Source of the DNA: Roseomonas xinghualingensis | GTDB taxonomy: Bacteria; Pseudomonadota; Alphaproteobacteria; Acetobacterales; Acetobacteraceae | Assembly (NCBI RefSeq): GCF_025791835.1 | Contig: NZ_JAOXLP010000013.1 | Coordinates: forward strand, 62,001 to 126,000 | DNA: 64,000 nt | Direction of reading: 5' to 3' | In this document: positions 16,454-25,828 of the stretch, one piece after another | Layout of the letters: each line of letters starts with the position of its first letter | Numbering within the stretch: the stretch's first letter is position 1 | Translations under genes and position numbers: made by a program | The notes under the pieces: generated by a model | Told to the model about the DNA's origin: nothing | Seen by the model: only the letters and a program-made list of their open reading frames with translations | Databases searched by the model: none

Positions 16454-18025
16454 TCAGGCGACCGCGGGGGTGGCGGGGATGGGGCCGCCTGGCGGCAGCT
16501 GCGGATCTTCCTGCCCCGCGAAGGGGCCCTTCTTCACCGTGCGGACGATGAGCCCGACCTCGATCACGGCGAGCACGCCGTAGATGACGGTGAAGCCGAC
16601 GATGGTGATCCAGAGTGCCGTGCGGCTGAGCGAGGAGACGCCCATGAAGGTCGGCAGAACGCCTTCGATCGCCCAGGGCTGGCGGCCCATCTCCGCGATG
16701 ATCCAGCCCAGTTCCGCCGCGATCCAGGGCAGCGGGATCGCGATCACGGCCAGGCGCAGGAACCAGCGCGTGTCATGCTTGCGCAGGCTGCACAGCAGGA
16801 AGGCGGTGGCGAAGAGCCCGATCATGGCGAAGCCGATCATGGCCATGATGCGGAAGCTCCAGAACATCAGCGGCACGTTCGGCACCGTGTCCCAGGCGGC
16901 CTGCTGGATCTGCGCCGCGGTCGCGTTGCGCGGATCCTCGACATAGCGGGTCAGCAGCAGGCCGTAGCCGAGGTCGCGGCCATGGCGTGCGAAGATCTCG
17001 CGTGCGGCCATGTCGTCCGGGTTGGCCTTCAGGGCCTCGACCGCACCGAAGGCGTGGCGGCCGGATTCGATCCGCTCCTGCGCCAGCAGCACCAGCTCCG
17101 ACATGCCCGTCACCTCCTTGTCGAGGCTGCGGGTGGCGATGACGCCGAGCACCCAGGGGATGTTCACGGCGTATGCAGTCTCGCGCGTGGTGCTGTTGGG
17201 CATGCCGAACAGCGTCAGCCCGGCCGGTGCCGGCTCGGTATGCCAGGCGGCCTCGATGGCGGCGAGCTTCATCTTCTGGTTGTCGGTCAGCGCATAGCCG
17301 GATTCATCACCCAGCACGACGACCGAGAGGGAGGAGGCCAGGCCGAAGGCGGCCGCGACCGTCATCGAGCGCTTGGCGAAGCCCACCCACTGCCCGCGCA
17401 GCAGGTAGAGGGCGGAGATGCCCAGAACCATCGCGGAGGCGATGACATAGCCGGCGGAGACGGTGTGCACGAACTTCGCCTGGGCGATCGGGTTGAAGAG
17501 CACGGCGGCGAAGTCCACCACCTCCATGCGCATCGTCTCGGGGTTGAACACCGCGCCTACCGGGTTCTGCATCCAGCCATTGGCAATCAGGATCCACAGC
17601 GCGGAGAAGTTCGTGCCCAGCGCCACCATGAAGGTCGCGAAAAGATGGCCGAGCTTCGAGAGGCGGTCCCAGCCGAAGAACATCAGCCCGACGAAGGTCG
17701 CTTCCAGGAAGAAGGCCATCAGGCCCTCGATGGCGAGCGGCGCTCCGAAGATGTCGCCCACATAATGGGAGAAGTAGGACCAGTTCGTGCCGAACTGGAA
17801 TTCCATCGTCAGCCCGGTGGCGACGCCGAGCACGAAGTTGATTCCGAAGATCGTGCCCCAGAACTGCGTGATCTGGCGCCAGATCTGGCGGCCGGTCATC
17901 ACATAAACACTCTCCATGATGACGAGCATGAAGGAGAGGCCGAGGGTCAGCGGCACGAAGAGGAAGTGATAGAGCGCGGTCAGCGCGAATTGCAGCCGCG
18001 ATAGGTCGACGACACCGGGGTCCAT
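16454..18025 (-). CDS. cydA: Cytochrome d ubiquinol oxidase subunit I
   Basis: Haem-carrying subunit of cytochrome bd (b558, b595, d), reducing O2 with quinol electrons at low oxygen. 523 aa from ATG 18025 (MDPGVVDLSRLQFALTALYH). The N-terminal His of TALYHFLFVPLTLG, the haem-region stretch HTVSAGYVIASAMV, and GRQPWAIEGVLPT are present. A long hydrophilic Q-loop containing LGYGLLLTRYVEDPRNATAAQIQQA resembles the long-Q-loop (E. coli-type) subfamily. The frame extends 23 codons further upstream but the family start is at 18025. A perfect FNR box lies about 96-109 bp upstream. Confidence 0.96.
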   Translation of the reverse strand: MDPGVVDLSRLQFALTALYHFLFVPLTLGLSFMLVIMESVYVMTGRQIWRQITQFWGTIFGINFVLGVATGLTMEFQFGTNWSYFSHYVGDIFGAPLAIEGLMAFFLEATFVGLMFFGWDRLSKLGHLFATFMVALGTNFSALWILIANGWMQNPVGAVFNPETMRMEVVDFAAVLFNPIAQAKFVHTVSAGYVIASAMVLGISALYLLRGQWVGFAKRSMTVAAAFGLASSLSVVVLGDESGYALTDNQKMKLAAIEAAWHTEPAPAGLTLFGMPNSTTRETAYAVNIPWVLGVIATRSLDKEVTGMSELVLLAQERIESGRHAFGAVEALKANPDDMAAREIFARHGRDLGYGLLLTRYVEDPRNATAAQIQQAAWDTVPNVPLMFWSFRIMAMIGFAMIGLFATAFLLCSLRKHDTRWFLRLAVIAIPLPWIAAELGWIIAEMGRQPWAIEGVLPTFMGVSSLSRTALWITIVGFTVIYGVLAVIEVGLIVRTVKKGPFAGQEDPQLPPGGPIPATPAVA

Positions 18026-18120
18026 TGGTTTGCTCCGCCCAGTCCGGCCGCCCGCGCGCATCGCGGGCGCGGTTCGGGCCTTGGGTGGCGCCAATTGGGC
18101 CGGGCAGGGGAGGTGGTGCT

Positions 18121-18134
18121 TTGATCTCGATCAA
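18121..18134. promoter_or_regulatory. Perfect FNR box between cydA and cydD
   Basis: TTGATCTCGATCAA is an exact TTGAT-N4-ATCAA palindrome, 96 bp upstream of cydA and 35 bp upstream of the preferred cydD start. It probably activates cydABX and perhaps the divergent cydDC under oxygen limitation. Confidence 0.85.
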
Positions 18135-18168
18135 GGCCCCGTGAAGGGGGATGGGCGATGGGGAGCCC

Positions 18169-19845
18169 ATGTCGCAGTCCTCCCCCGACACGCAACGCCC
18201 CGACAAGCAAGGCAACGCCCGCCGCCGGGCCTGGCTGAAGGAAGCCGTGAAGGCCGGCGGGCGCTGGAACGGCGCCGCCACCGGGCTGCTCTGCCTGGAT
18301 GGGCTGGCCGCCATCGGCTTCGCCGCGGCGCTGGCGGGTGGGTTGACCTCTCTGGAAGGGGGGATGGAGGCGGTCTGGCCCTGGCTGGTACTCGGCATCC
18401 TGGCCGCCGCCGGGCGCGGGGTGTTCAGCACGCTTTCCGCCCGGGCCGGGGCTGAGGCCGCGCGCCGGGCGAAGACGGTGCTGCGCCGCCGGATGGTGGT
18501 GGCCAGCCTGGCCATTCCGGCCGGTGAGAGGCCGCCAGTGGGCAGCCTCATGACCTCGGCGGTGGATGAGGTGGAGGCGCTGGACGGCTACATCGCCCGC
18601 TTCATGCCCGCTCGCATGGCCGCCGCAGTCGTGCCCTTCCTGGTGCTAGGCGCAACGGCGCTGGCCAGCCCCTTCAGCGCCGGCATCCTGGCCTTCACCC
18701 TGCTGCCCTTCGTGCTGGCGCTCGCCCTGACCGGCGGGGCGGCGGCGGATCAGGCACGGCGGCAGTTCGATGCCCTTTCGCGCCTTTCGTCCCTTTTCGC
18801 CGACCGGGTGCGGAGCCTTCCCACCGTGCTTTCCTTCCAGGCGGAGGGGCGGGAGACCGCGCGCCTGGCCGGTGCGGCGGATGAGCTGCGGCGCCGCACG
18901 GTGAAGGTTCTGCGGGTGGCCTTCCTCTCCTCCGGCGCGCTGGAATTCTTCGCGGCGCTCTCGGTGGCGCTGGTCGCGGTCTATGCGGGCTTCAACCTGC
19001 TGGGCCTGCTGCCCTTCCCGGCACCGGAGGCGCTGGATCTGGGCCGCGCCTTCTTCGTGCTGGCGCTGGCGCCCGAATTCTACGCCCCCATGCGCCGCCT
19101 GGCGGCCGCCTATCACGACAAGCAGGCCGCCGAAACCGCCGCCGACCGCCTGGAGGCGCTGGAAGCCATGGCCCGCGCCCCCGACGCCGGGGCCCGGCCC
19201 ATCGCCCGGGCACCCGCCATCCGCTTCGAGGATGTGGCGGTCCGTTTTCCTGGCGAGGACCGCGCGGTGGTGGAGGGCTTCAACCTCGACATCGCTCCCG
19301 GCCAAGTGGTGGCGCTGCTGGGCCCCAGCGGTTCGGGAAAGACGACGCTGCTGAACCTCCTTCTCGGCCTCGCGCCACTGACGGAGGGAGAAGTGCTGGT
19401 GGACGGGCTCGCGCTTTCCGAGGCCGGTTCCTTCGCGCCCTCCATCGCCTGGATGGGGCAGGCGCCGCTGATCGTGCCGGGCAGCATCGCGGAGAATGTC
19501 GCGCTTTCCCGCCAGGATGCGCCGGTGGAGGCGATCGCCCGGGCAGCCCGGCGCGCCGGCCTGGGCCCGATGCTGCTGGAGCGGCCGGGCGGGCTGGATG
19601 CCGTGCTGGATGAGCGCGGCGCCGGGCTTTCGGGTGGCGAGCGGCGGCGCATCGCGCTGGCACGGGCCCTGCTGAAGGATGCGCCGATCCTGCTTCTGGA
19701 TGAGCCCACCGCGCATCTGGACGCGGAAGCCGAGGCCGCGCTGATCCCCGTGATCCGGGAAGGCGCGAAGGGCCGCACCACCATCATCGCCACCCATTCC
19801 GAGCGGCTGGCCGCCCTCGCCGACCAGGTCGTAAGGCTCGACTGA
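18169..19845 (+). CDS. cydD: Thiol reductant ABC exporter subunit CydD
   Basis: Half of the heterodimeric CydDC inner-membrane exporter of cysteine/glutathione needed for cytochrome bd assembly. 558 aa: a six-helix exporter domain (residues about 30-320), then an ATPase with Walker A GPSGSGKTT, signature LSGGERRRIALARALL, Walker B ILLLDEP and the H-loop ATHS. Starts at 18151 and 18169 are both in frame; 18169 (MSQSSPDTQR) has GGGGAG just upstream, so it is slightly preferred. Divergent from cydABX with the FNR box between. One base separates it from cydC. Confidence 0.93.
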   Translation: MSQSSPDTQRPDKQGNARRRAWLKEAVKAGGRWNGAATGLLCLDGLAAIGFAAALAGGLTSLEGGMEAVWPWLVLGILAAAGRGVFSTLSARAGAEAARRAKTVLRRRMVVASLAIPAGERPPVGSLMTSAVDEVEALDGYIARFMPARMAAAVVPFLVLGATALASPFSAGILAFTLLPFVLALALTGGAAADQARRQFDALSRLSSLFADRVRSLPTVLSFQAEGRETARLAGAADELRRRTVKVLRVAFLSSGALEFFAALSVALVAVYAGFNLLGLLPFPAPEALDLGRAFFVLALAPEFYAPMRRLAAAYHDKQAAETAADRLEALEAMARAPDAGARPIARAPAIRFEDVAVRFPGEDRAVVEGFNLDIAPGQVVALLGPSGSGKTTLLNLLLGLAPLTEGEVLVDGLALSEAGSFAPSIAWMGQAPLIVPGSIAENVALSRQDAPVEAIARAARRAGLGPMLLERPGGLDAVLDERGAGLSGGERRRIALARALLKDAPILLLDEPTAHLDAEAEAALIPVIREGAKGRTTIIATHSERLAALADQVVRLD

Positions 19846-19846
19846 A

Positions 19847-21487
19847 ATGTCATCCCCAGGTCGTCTCCAGCAGCTTCTCGCCGCCGAGCGCGCGCGCCAG
19901 CGTGGCCGCTTCATCATCGCCGGACTCGCGGCGGCCACCGTTTCCGCCGCCTCGGTGCTCCTGCTCGGCCTGTCCGGCTGGTTCATCACCGGGGCGGCGC
20001 TGGCGGGGGCCGCAGGCTCGGCCTCGGCCCATGCCTTCAACTACATGCTACCGAGCGCCGGGATCCGGTTGCTGGCCATCCTTCGCACCGGCAGCCGCTA
20101 TGGCGAGCGACTGGTGGGGCATGACGCCGCGCTGCGTGCCCTGGCCCGCATCCGGCCGGCCCTCTTCTCCTCGCTGGCCGCCGCGCCGCCTGCCAGATCC
20201 ATGTCCCTGTCCACCGGCGAGGCCTCGGCGCGGCTGGTGCAGGATGTGGATGCGGTGGAGGCGCACTTCGTGCGGCTTTCCGCCAATTGGGGAATGGTGG
20301 CCTCCATCGCCAGCGGCACGGCGCTGCTGCTTCTGGCCGGGATCGCGCCCGCGCTGGCGGCGGCGGGGATTGCTCTGGGCTTCCTGCTGCTGGCGCATCT
20401 CCTCGCCAATGCCCTGCAGGCGCGCGGGCGGGCCGCGCAGCGCGCCGCCGGGCGGCTGAAGGAGGATTTCGCCACCTATGCCGCCGCCGCTTCCGAACTG
20501 CGCGCCTATGGGCTGGAGGGCTGGGCCGCCGGGAGGATCGACGAGCGCAGCCAGGAACTGGCCTCCGCGCAGAGCCGCGTCACGGCCGGGGCGGGCTGGT
20601 TCGAACTGGGGCAGGCCGTCGCGACCGGGCTGGCGGCCGTCGCCGCCCTTGGCCTTTCCTATGGCGGGCCCCTGCCCATGGCGGCGCTGGCCGCCTTGGG
20701 GGCCGCCATGACGGTGGATGGCGTTTCCAGCTTCGCCCGTGGCCTGGAACGCCGCGGCACGCTGCGCGAAGCCGAGGCGCGGCTGGAGTCGATGCTGGAC
20801 GCGGAAATTCCGCCCCGGCCCTCCCGCCCGCTTATGGATGCGGCCCCTGCCATCCGCCTTTCCCGCCAGGACGCTCTGCTGCGGCCGGGCGAGGTGGTGG
20901 CAGTCACGGGCCCTTCCGGCTGCGGCAAGACCACCTTGCTGGAAACCCTGCTGGCGCTGCGCGAGGTGGAGCCAGGCCGGATCAGCCTGGGTGGCGCCGA
21001 TCTCGCGATGCTTCCGCCGGATGTGGCGCGCCGCTGCTTCGCCCATGCGCCGCAGGATGCCGCCCTGCTGGCCGGCACGGTGCGGGACAATCTGCGCCTG
21101 GCGGCGCCGGATGCCAGCGACGGCGAGTTGTGGGAGGCGCTGCGCGACGCGGCGCTGGCGGATCGCGTCGCCGCCCTTTCCGGCGGGCTGGATGCCTGGT
21201 TGGGCGAGAATGGCGCGCGGCTTTCAGGCGGCGAGCGGCGGCGGCTGGTGCTGACCCGCGCCTATCTCCGCCCGGCGCCCTGGCTGCTGCTGGACGAGCC
21301 CACCGAGGGCCTGGACGCTGCCACCGAGGCTCGTGTGCTGGACGCCCTGCAAGTCCGGCTGGAGCGCACGGGGCAGGGGGCGCTGATCGTCACCCATCGG
21401 CCAGGCCCGTTGGCTCTGTGCGGGCGGGTGGTGGCCCTGGGCGGACGGGAAGTGGCTGGGCCTGCGCTGGTTCCCATGATTGGGTGA
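19847..21487 (+). CDS. cydC: Thiol reductant ABC exporter subunit CydC
   Basis: Partner of CydD, 546 aa. N-terminal exporter membrane domain (LGLSGWFITGAALAG is a CydC-type segment), with FNYMLPSAGIRLLAILRTGSRYGERL, then an ATPase domain with Walker A GPSGCGKTT, LSGGERRRLVLTRAYL and LLLDEPTEGLD. The start is 1 bp after the cydD stop, so the pair is cotranscribed. The ATPase domain is somewhat short between strand 1 and Walker A, which is common in CydC-like proteins. Followed by a hairpin-rich spacer. Confidence 0.93.
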   Translation: MSSPGRLQQLLAAERARQRGRFIIAGLAAATVSAASVLLLGLSGWFITGAALAGAAGSASAHAFNYMLPSAGIRLLAILRTGSRYGERLVGHDAALRALARIRPALFSSLAAAPPARSMSLSTGEASARLVQDVDAVEAHFVRLSANWGMVASIASGTALLLLAGIAPALAAAGIALGFLLLAHLLANALQARGRAAQRAAGRLKEDFATYAAAASELRAYGLEGWAAGRIDERSQELASAQSRVTAGAGWFELGQAVATGLAAVAALGLSYGGPLPMAALAALGAAMTVDGVSSFARGLERRGTLREAEARLESMLDAEIPPRPSRPLMDAAPAIRLSRQDALLRPGEVVAVTGPSGCGKTTLLETLLALREVEPGRISLGGADLAMLPPDVARRCFAHAPQDAALLAGTVRDNLRLAAPDASDGELWEALRDAALADRVAALSGGLDAWLGENGARLSGGERRRLVLTRAYLRPAPWLLLDEPTEGLDAATEARVLDALQVRLERTGQGALIVTHRPGPLALCGRVVALGGREVAGPALVPMIG

Positions 21488-21511
21488 GATCGCTGTCGTG
21501 ATGGTGGCCTT

Positions 21512-21747
21512 CGGAGGCTCTGCCTCCGGGCCTCCGCCGGGGTGGCGGCGGCCACCCCGGACCCCGCGTTCGGTTTTCAGGAGGACAGCAAAATTAGGCA
21601 GCGCCGCATACAAAAACCTGGGCCGTGCGGGCTGCCATGTCAGTCGCCTGAGGTCACGGACCTCAGGCGCGCTTCCAAAGAACAGATCGCGGGGTCCGGG
21701 GAGCCCGTGGCTCCCCGGCGGAGGGTCAGGGAGGCGGAGCCTCCCTG
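21512..21747. repeat. Array of five perfect GC hairpins
   Basis: Five independent perfect inverted repeats lie in 236 bp: CGGAGGC/GCCTCCG (21512-21528), CCGGGGTGGC/GCCACCCCGG (21537-21560), an 11-bp stem CGCCTGAGGTC/GACCTCAGGCG (21645-21669), CCGGGGAGCC/GGCTCCCCGG (21696-21718) and CAGGGAGGC/GCCTCCCTG (21727-21747). This fills the 347-bp gap after cydC, which holds no gene. It looks like a composite of REP-like units. Confidence 0.7.
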
Positions 21748-21834
21748 GGTGACAGCCGGCACGCGGTGGTTTGATCGGGAAGAGGTTTCGCGGCACATGC
21801 ATAGGCCGCAACGACAGGACGGAGTTCCCGAACC

Positions 21835-22023
21835 ATGCCCCATGTCACGATCGAACTGCTCGCTGGCCGCACGGAAGAACAGAAGGCTGCCGTCGCGCGT
21901 GCGGTGACCGAGGCATTGCAGGCCCATGCAAACGCCTCGCCCGCCAGCACCAGCATCGTGTTCCGCGACGTGACGAAGGACAACTGGGCCTCGGGCGGCG
22001 AACTGATGTCGGCCAAGCGCTGA
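21835..22023 (+). CDS. 4-oxalocrotonate tautomerase family protein
   Basis: Small cytoplasmic tautomerase, 62 aa, hexamer-type length. After Met removal the N-terminus is Pro, the catalytic base of this superfamily (MPHVTIELLAGRTEEQKAAV), followed by the typical helix and HANASPASTSIVFRDV strand. GGAG lies about 12 nt upstream of the ATG. No aromatic-degradation genes are adjacent, so the physiological substrate is unknown. Confidence 0.88.
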   Translation: MPHVTIELLAGRTEEQKAAVARAVTEALQAHANASPASTSIVFRDVTKDNWASGGELMSAKR

Positions 22024-22087
22024 TAACCAGGCGCTGAACGTCGGTGCGCGCGGCCTGGGGCCGCGCCACTTCCCCTGAGCGAGGCGG

Positions 22088-22852
22088 TCAGCCCATGCCG
22101 AGCAGGGCGTAGATCCGCTTCACATAGCCGCCGAAGGCCTCGCTGGTCTTGATAGCGAGGTCGCGCTCGGTGGGAAGGTCGATGTCGAAGTAATCGGCCA
22201 TGCGTGCCGGGCCGGCGGTGAGCACGGCGCAGCGGGCGCCGAGGAAGACCGCTTCCTGGATGGAATGGGTGACGAACAGGATCGTCTTCCCGCTCTCCCG
22301 CCAGATGCGCAGCATCTCCAGGTTCATGCGTTCCCGCGTCAGCGCATCCAGCGCGCCGAAGGGCTCGTCCATCAGGATCAGCTTCGGATCATGCACCAGG
22401 GCGCGGGCGATGGCGGCACGCTGCTGCATGCCGCCCGAGAGCTGGTAGGGGTATTTCGCCTCGAAGCCATGCAGCCCGACCAGGGCGAGCAGATACCGCG
22501 CGCGGTCCCGCGCCTCGCGCAGCGGCAGGCCCCGGATTTCGGCCGGAAGCGTCACATTGTCGATGATGTTGCGCCACTTCAGAAGCAGCGCCTGCTGGAA
22601 GACCATGCCCACATCGCGGCCGGGCACGAAGGTGGAGCCGGCATGGCCGATCCGCACCAGGCCGCTATCGGCATCGTGCAGCCCCGCCAGGATCTTCAGC
22701 ACCGTTGTCTTGCCGCAGCCCGAGGGGCCGACGAGGGAGACGAGATCCCCCTCCTTCACCGCCATGGTGACGTCGGAGACGGCCACGAAGTCCTGGCCGT
22801 CGGTACGGTAGGTCTTGCGGACGTTCTCGAGGCGGATGAGGGGTTCGGTCAT
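22088..22852 (-). CDS. ABC transporter ATP-binding protein (nitrate/sulfonate/taurine importer type)
   Basis: Cytoplasmic ATPase of an importer in the SsuB/TauB/ThiZ group, 254 aa. Walker A GPSGCGKTT, Q-loop VFQQALLLKW, signature LSGGMQQRAAIARALV, Walker B LILMDEPFGALD and H-loop FVTHSIQEAVFL are all intact. It is the last gene of a reverse-strand operon with a permease (25829-26653), and its start overlaps the preceding gene's stop by 4 nt. The matching binding protein is encoded divergently at 27556. Substrate unknown. Confidence 0.92.
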   Translation of the reverse strand: MTEPLIRLENVRKTYRTDGQDFVAVSDVTMAVKEGDLVSLVGPSGCGKTTVLKILAGLHDADSGLVRIGHAGSTFVPGRDVGMVFQQALLLKWRNIIDNVTLPAEIRGLPLREARDRARYLLALVGLHGFEAKYPYQLSGGMQQRAAIARALVHDPKLILMDEPFGALDALTRERMNLEMLRIWRESGKTILFVTHSIQEAVFLGARCAVLTAGPARMADYFDIDLPTERDLAIKTSEAFGGYVKRIYALLGMG

Positions 22853-23910
22853 GATAACCAGCGCTCCAGGTTCCCGGCGACGAAGGCGTCATCCGAGAGC
22901 TCGGGGTAGAGCCTGCAGATCCGGTCGATGGCCTCGGACTGGCCGGGGCTCAGCCCTTCCTGCGGGTTGAGGCACCAGGTGCCTTCCAGCAGGCCCTGGC
23001 GGCGCAGGATCTCGTGGCAGCCGGCGATGCAGCCGTGGAAGTCGTTCGCCACGTCGAAGAAGGCGGCGTTGCAGTCGGTGACCGCGGAATCCAGCGCCAG
23101 GATCTCCGGTGAAAGAGGACCGGCGGCGACGGCGGCCTTCAGCTTTTCCAGCATCTGCACGGCGCCGCGCGTCCAGACTGACCAATGGCCGAGCAAGCCG
23201 CCCTGGAAGCGCACCGTCACCGGCTCGCCATCGCGCTTGACGGTGAAGGGGGTGACGAGGTCCAGCACGATATGGTCGTCATTGCCGGTATAGAGCGTCA
23301 CGCGCTCCTCGGCCCGTGCCTCGACCAACCCGCGGATCACGTCCAGCGTGCGGTAGCGGTTGAAGGGGGCGACCTTCACGGCGATGACGTTGTCGATGGC
23401 GCAGAACGCGCGCCAGAAATCGGCCCCCAGCGAGACGCCGCCCACCGCCGGCTGGAGATAGAAGCCGACCAGCGGGATTTCCTGCGCCACGCTGCGGCAG
23501 TGGGCGAGGATCTCCTCCGTGGAGGAGCCCTTCATCGCGGCCAGGCTGAGCAGGCCGGCATGATAGCCGAGAGAGAGGGCGGTCCTGGCCTCGTTCACCG
23601 CCTGCTGGGTGCGGCCGGCGAGGCCCGCCACCATCACCAGCGGGCGGTCGGTCCAGGCGCGGCTGTCCTCCATCGCGGCTTCCAGCACGGGACGGTAGAG
23701 GCCGACATCGCGGATCTCGAACTGCGTGGTGTGCACGCCCACGGCCAGGCCGCCCGCGCCGGCATCGATGTAATAGCGGCTGAGGGCGCGCTGGCGGCGG
23801 CGGTCGAACTGGCGCTCGGCGTTCAGCGCGAGGGGATGCGCGGGGATCGCCACGCCTTGCCGGAACAGTCGCAGGATTTCGGGCGGCAGGTCGGTGCGGT
23901 GCAGGGCCAT
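22849..23910 (-). CDS. Dihydrodipicolinate synthase/N-acetylneuraminate lyase family protein
   Basis: Predicted class I aldolase-type TIM-barrel enzyme, 353 aa, longer than the usual 290-300 aa DHDPS. Recognisable pieces are GLAVGVHTTQFEIRD near the N-terminus, VGFYLQPAVGG (position of the catalytic Tyr) and AVKVAPFNRYR, whose Lys would form the Schiff base. C-terminally extended. It lies in an operon with an ABC importer and an epimerase-like protein, so it likely cleaves or forms a keto-acid derived from the imported compound. True DapA function is unlikely. Confidence 0.8.
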   Translation of the reverse strand: MALHRTDLPPEILRLFRQGVAIPAHPLALNAERQFDRRRQRALSRYYIDAGAGGLAVGVHTTQFEIRDVGLYRPVLEAAMEDSRAWTDRPLVMVAGLAGRTQQAVNEARTALSLGYHAGLLSLAAMKGSSTEEILAHCRSVAQEIPLVGFYLQPAVGGVSLGADFWRAFCAIDNVIAVKVAPFNRYRTLDVIRGLVEARAEERVTLYTGNDDHIVLDLVTPFTVKRDGEPVTVRFQGGLLGHWSVWTRGAVQMLEKLKAAVAAGPLSPEILALDSAVTDCNAAFFDVANDFHGCIAGCHEILRRQGLLEGTWCLNPQEGLSPGQSEAIDRICRLYPELSDDAFVAGNLERWLS

Positions 23911-23928
23911 GAGGTATCCTTGGAAGTG

Positions 23929-24765
23929 TCAGCCCAGTTCGGGGCCTGCCGCCACCATCAGGCGGGCGGGATCGCCGAAGGGCTCGGCCCGGTTGAGGGC
24001 CATGCGATTGAAGGGACGCTCGGGGGTGAGGCCACGCGTGCGGAGATGTTCGGCAAGCCCGGCCCAGCGGTCCGCGAGATCGAGCAGCACCGGGCCTTGT
24101 GCGGCGCCGAGGGCAGCATCCAGCAGGCATGTTGCCTCGGCTTCGCTGTCCGCCACGAGCGGGCCGATCTGCAGCGCCCTGCGCCCAGGGCGCGCGAGGA
24201 CGAAGCCGGTGCCATCGGTCGAGCGGAAGGCCTGGGCCGGGGCGCGCCGGAACAAGTCGTGCAGCAGCGTGCCTCGATCGGCGCCGAAGGTGGCGGCATC
24301 GCTGGCGGCGATGGCGGGCAGGTCCTCTGGCACCAAGGGGCGCGCGCCTGCGGAAGCCGCTTCGCCGCCCATCCCGCGCCAGCGCGTCAGGCCAAGCTGC
24401 GTCCGGAAGCCGAGGGGGCGGTAGATGCGCTCGCCAGCCGGGGTGGCATCCAGCACGGGGCACAGGCCATCCGAGCCCAGAGCCTCGATGCAGCGACGCA
24501 GGATACGCGTGCCGAGCCCCTGTCCGCGCTGCGTGGCGGAGACGAGCACCATGCTCACCCAACCGAAGCCGCCAGGATAGGGCAGGGCCGCGCCGGTCGC
24601 CAAAAGTTGGTCCGCATCCTCGATTCCGAAGACGGTGCCGTGCTGGAAGAAGACGTCCCAATCCTCGGCGCCCTGGTTCCACCCGGCCTCGTCCGACAAG
24701 ACGAGGCAGCCTTTCATGGCCGCGGGCGTCAGCGCCGTGATGGAAAGGGTGTCAGTAGGCGCCAT
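23929..24765 (-). CDS. GNAT family N-acetyltransferase
   Basis: Predicted acetyl-CoA-dependent acetyltransferase, 278 aa. The acetyl-CoA loop is [20 protein letters not shown] (R-G-Q-G-L-G). A second half, after about residue 130, resembles the C-terminal domain of two-domain GNAT proteins, with another acetyltransferase-like stretch. The start ATG 24765 lies inside the upstream epimerase gene (14-bp overlap); the frame is open further upstream, but the longer N-terminus is Arg/Ser-rich and looks like antisense-type translation. In the TetR-controlled importer operon; substrate unknown. Confidence 0.8.
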   Translation of the reverse strand: MAPTDTLSITALTPAAMKGCLVLSDEAGWNQGAEDWDVFFQHGTVFGIEDADQLLATGAALPYPGGFGWVSMVLVSATQRGQGLGTRILRRCIEALGSDGLCPVLDATPAGERIYRPLGFRTQLGLTRWRGMGGEAASAGARPLVPEDLPAIAASDAATFGADRGTLLHDLFRRAPAQAFRSTDGTGFVLARPGRRALQIGPLVADSEAEATCLLDAALGAAQGPVLLDLADRWAGLAEHLRTRGLTPERPFNRMALNRAEPFGDPARLMVAAGPELG

Positions 24766-25825
24766 CCCGCACCTCGAAATGCGTCGGCTTGCCGAGGCTC
24801 TTGCCGCCGCGCTGCACCCAATCCGCCACCCAATCGACCATGCGGGCGAGCGGGACCATGGAATAGCCGAAGAGGCGTGCCGCCTCCGCCGCATTGTTCA
24901 GCCAGGCGGTTGGCGCCTCCTCGCCGGTGACCATGGCGGGCTTGCCCAGCCGCTCGCCGAAGGCTTTCGCCAGCCAGCGTACGGAAATGGTCTCCGGCCC
25001 CGTGACGTTCAGCGGTGCGGAGGGGACCACGCAATGGCGGAGGGAGCGCAGCGCCTGGGCATTGGCGTCACCCTGCCAGATGACGTTCACATGGCCCATG
25101 GTGACATCCACCGGCTGGCCGTCGCGCACCTTGCAGGCGATATCGAACAGCACACCATAGCGCAGGTCGATCGCATAGTTCAGGCGGAACAGCCGGCCCG
25201 GTGTGTTGTGGGCGCCGGAGAAGTACTGCAGCAGCCTTTCCCGCCCGATGCAGGAGAAGGCGTATTCCCCCGGCGGGTTCAGCGGGCTGTCCTCGGTGGA
25301 GCCGCCGCTGCCGATGGGCACGAACGGGTACACGCAGCCCGTGGAGAAGGCGACGATGCGGGATTCCCGGAAGGCCTCGCCCACCAGGGCCGGCACATAC
25401 GAGTTCATCGCCCAGGTCAGCGCCTGATCGCCCGAGGCGCCGAACTTGCGGCCCGCCATCAGGATGAGGTTGCGGGCGCGCGGCAGCTTCTCCAGCGCGG
25501 CGCGGTCCAGCAGATCGCAGGCGATGGTCTCGACGCCGTTCTTCTCCAGCTGGCCGCGCAGCCCGGCCTCGCTGAAGCGGGCGACGCCGAAGACGCGCTT
25601 GCCCGGGGCCGCGTTGCGCGCCAGCCGGGCAAGGGTGGGGCCCATCTTGCCGCCCACGCCCAGAACCATGATGTCGCCATCCAGGGCGGCAAGATCCTCG
25701 GCCAGTGCACGGCTGGGGCGCGAGAGGAAGGCGTCCAGCGCCTCGTCGCTCTCGAAGTGCTCGGGGAAGCAGGCGGGATCAAGCCAGCCGGTCTCGGGGG
25801 CCTGGGGCAGCGCGGCTGCGGACAT
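24752..25825 (-). CDS. NAD-dependent epimerase/dehydratase-like extended SDR
   Basis: Extended SDR, 357 aa. The nucleotide-binding strand is [18 protein letters not shown] (G-x-G-G-K-x-G, a variant of GxxGxxG), with [12 protein letters not shown] and a Tyr ([17 protein letters not shown]) in place of the normal YxxxK, where Lys appears replaced by Arg. About 40 residues precede the Rossmann core. Such changes suggest altered or non-redox chemistry on a sugar-acid-like compound. It lies 3 bp after the permease gene, in the importer operon. Confidence 0.78.
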   Translation of the reverse strand: MSAAALPQAPETGWLDPACFPEHFESDEALDAFLSRPSRALAEDLAALDGDIMVLGVGGKMGPTLARLARNAAPGKRVFGVARFSEAGLRGQLEKNGVETIACDLLDRAALEKLPRARNLILMAGRKFGASGDQALTWAMNSYVPALVGEAFRESRIVAFSTGCVYPFVPIGSGGSTEDSPLNPPGEYAFSCIGRERLLQYFSGAHNTPGRLFRLNYAIDLRYGVLFDIACKVRDGQPVDVTMGHVNVIWQGDANAQALRSLRHCVVPSAPLNVTGPETISVRWLAKAFGERLGKPAMVTGEEAPTAWLNNAAEAARLFGYSMVPLARMVDWVADWVQRGGKSLGKPTHFEVRDGAY

Positions 25826-25828
25826 GGC

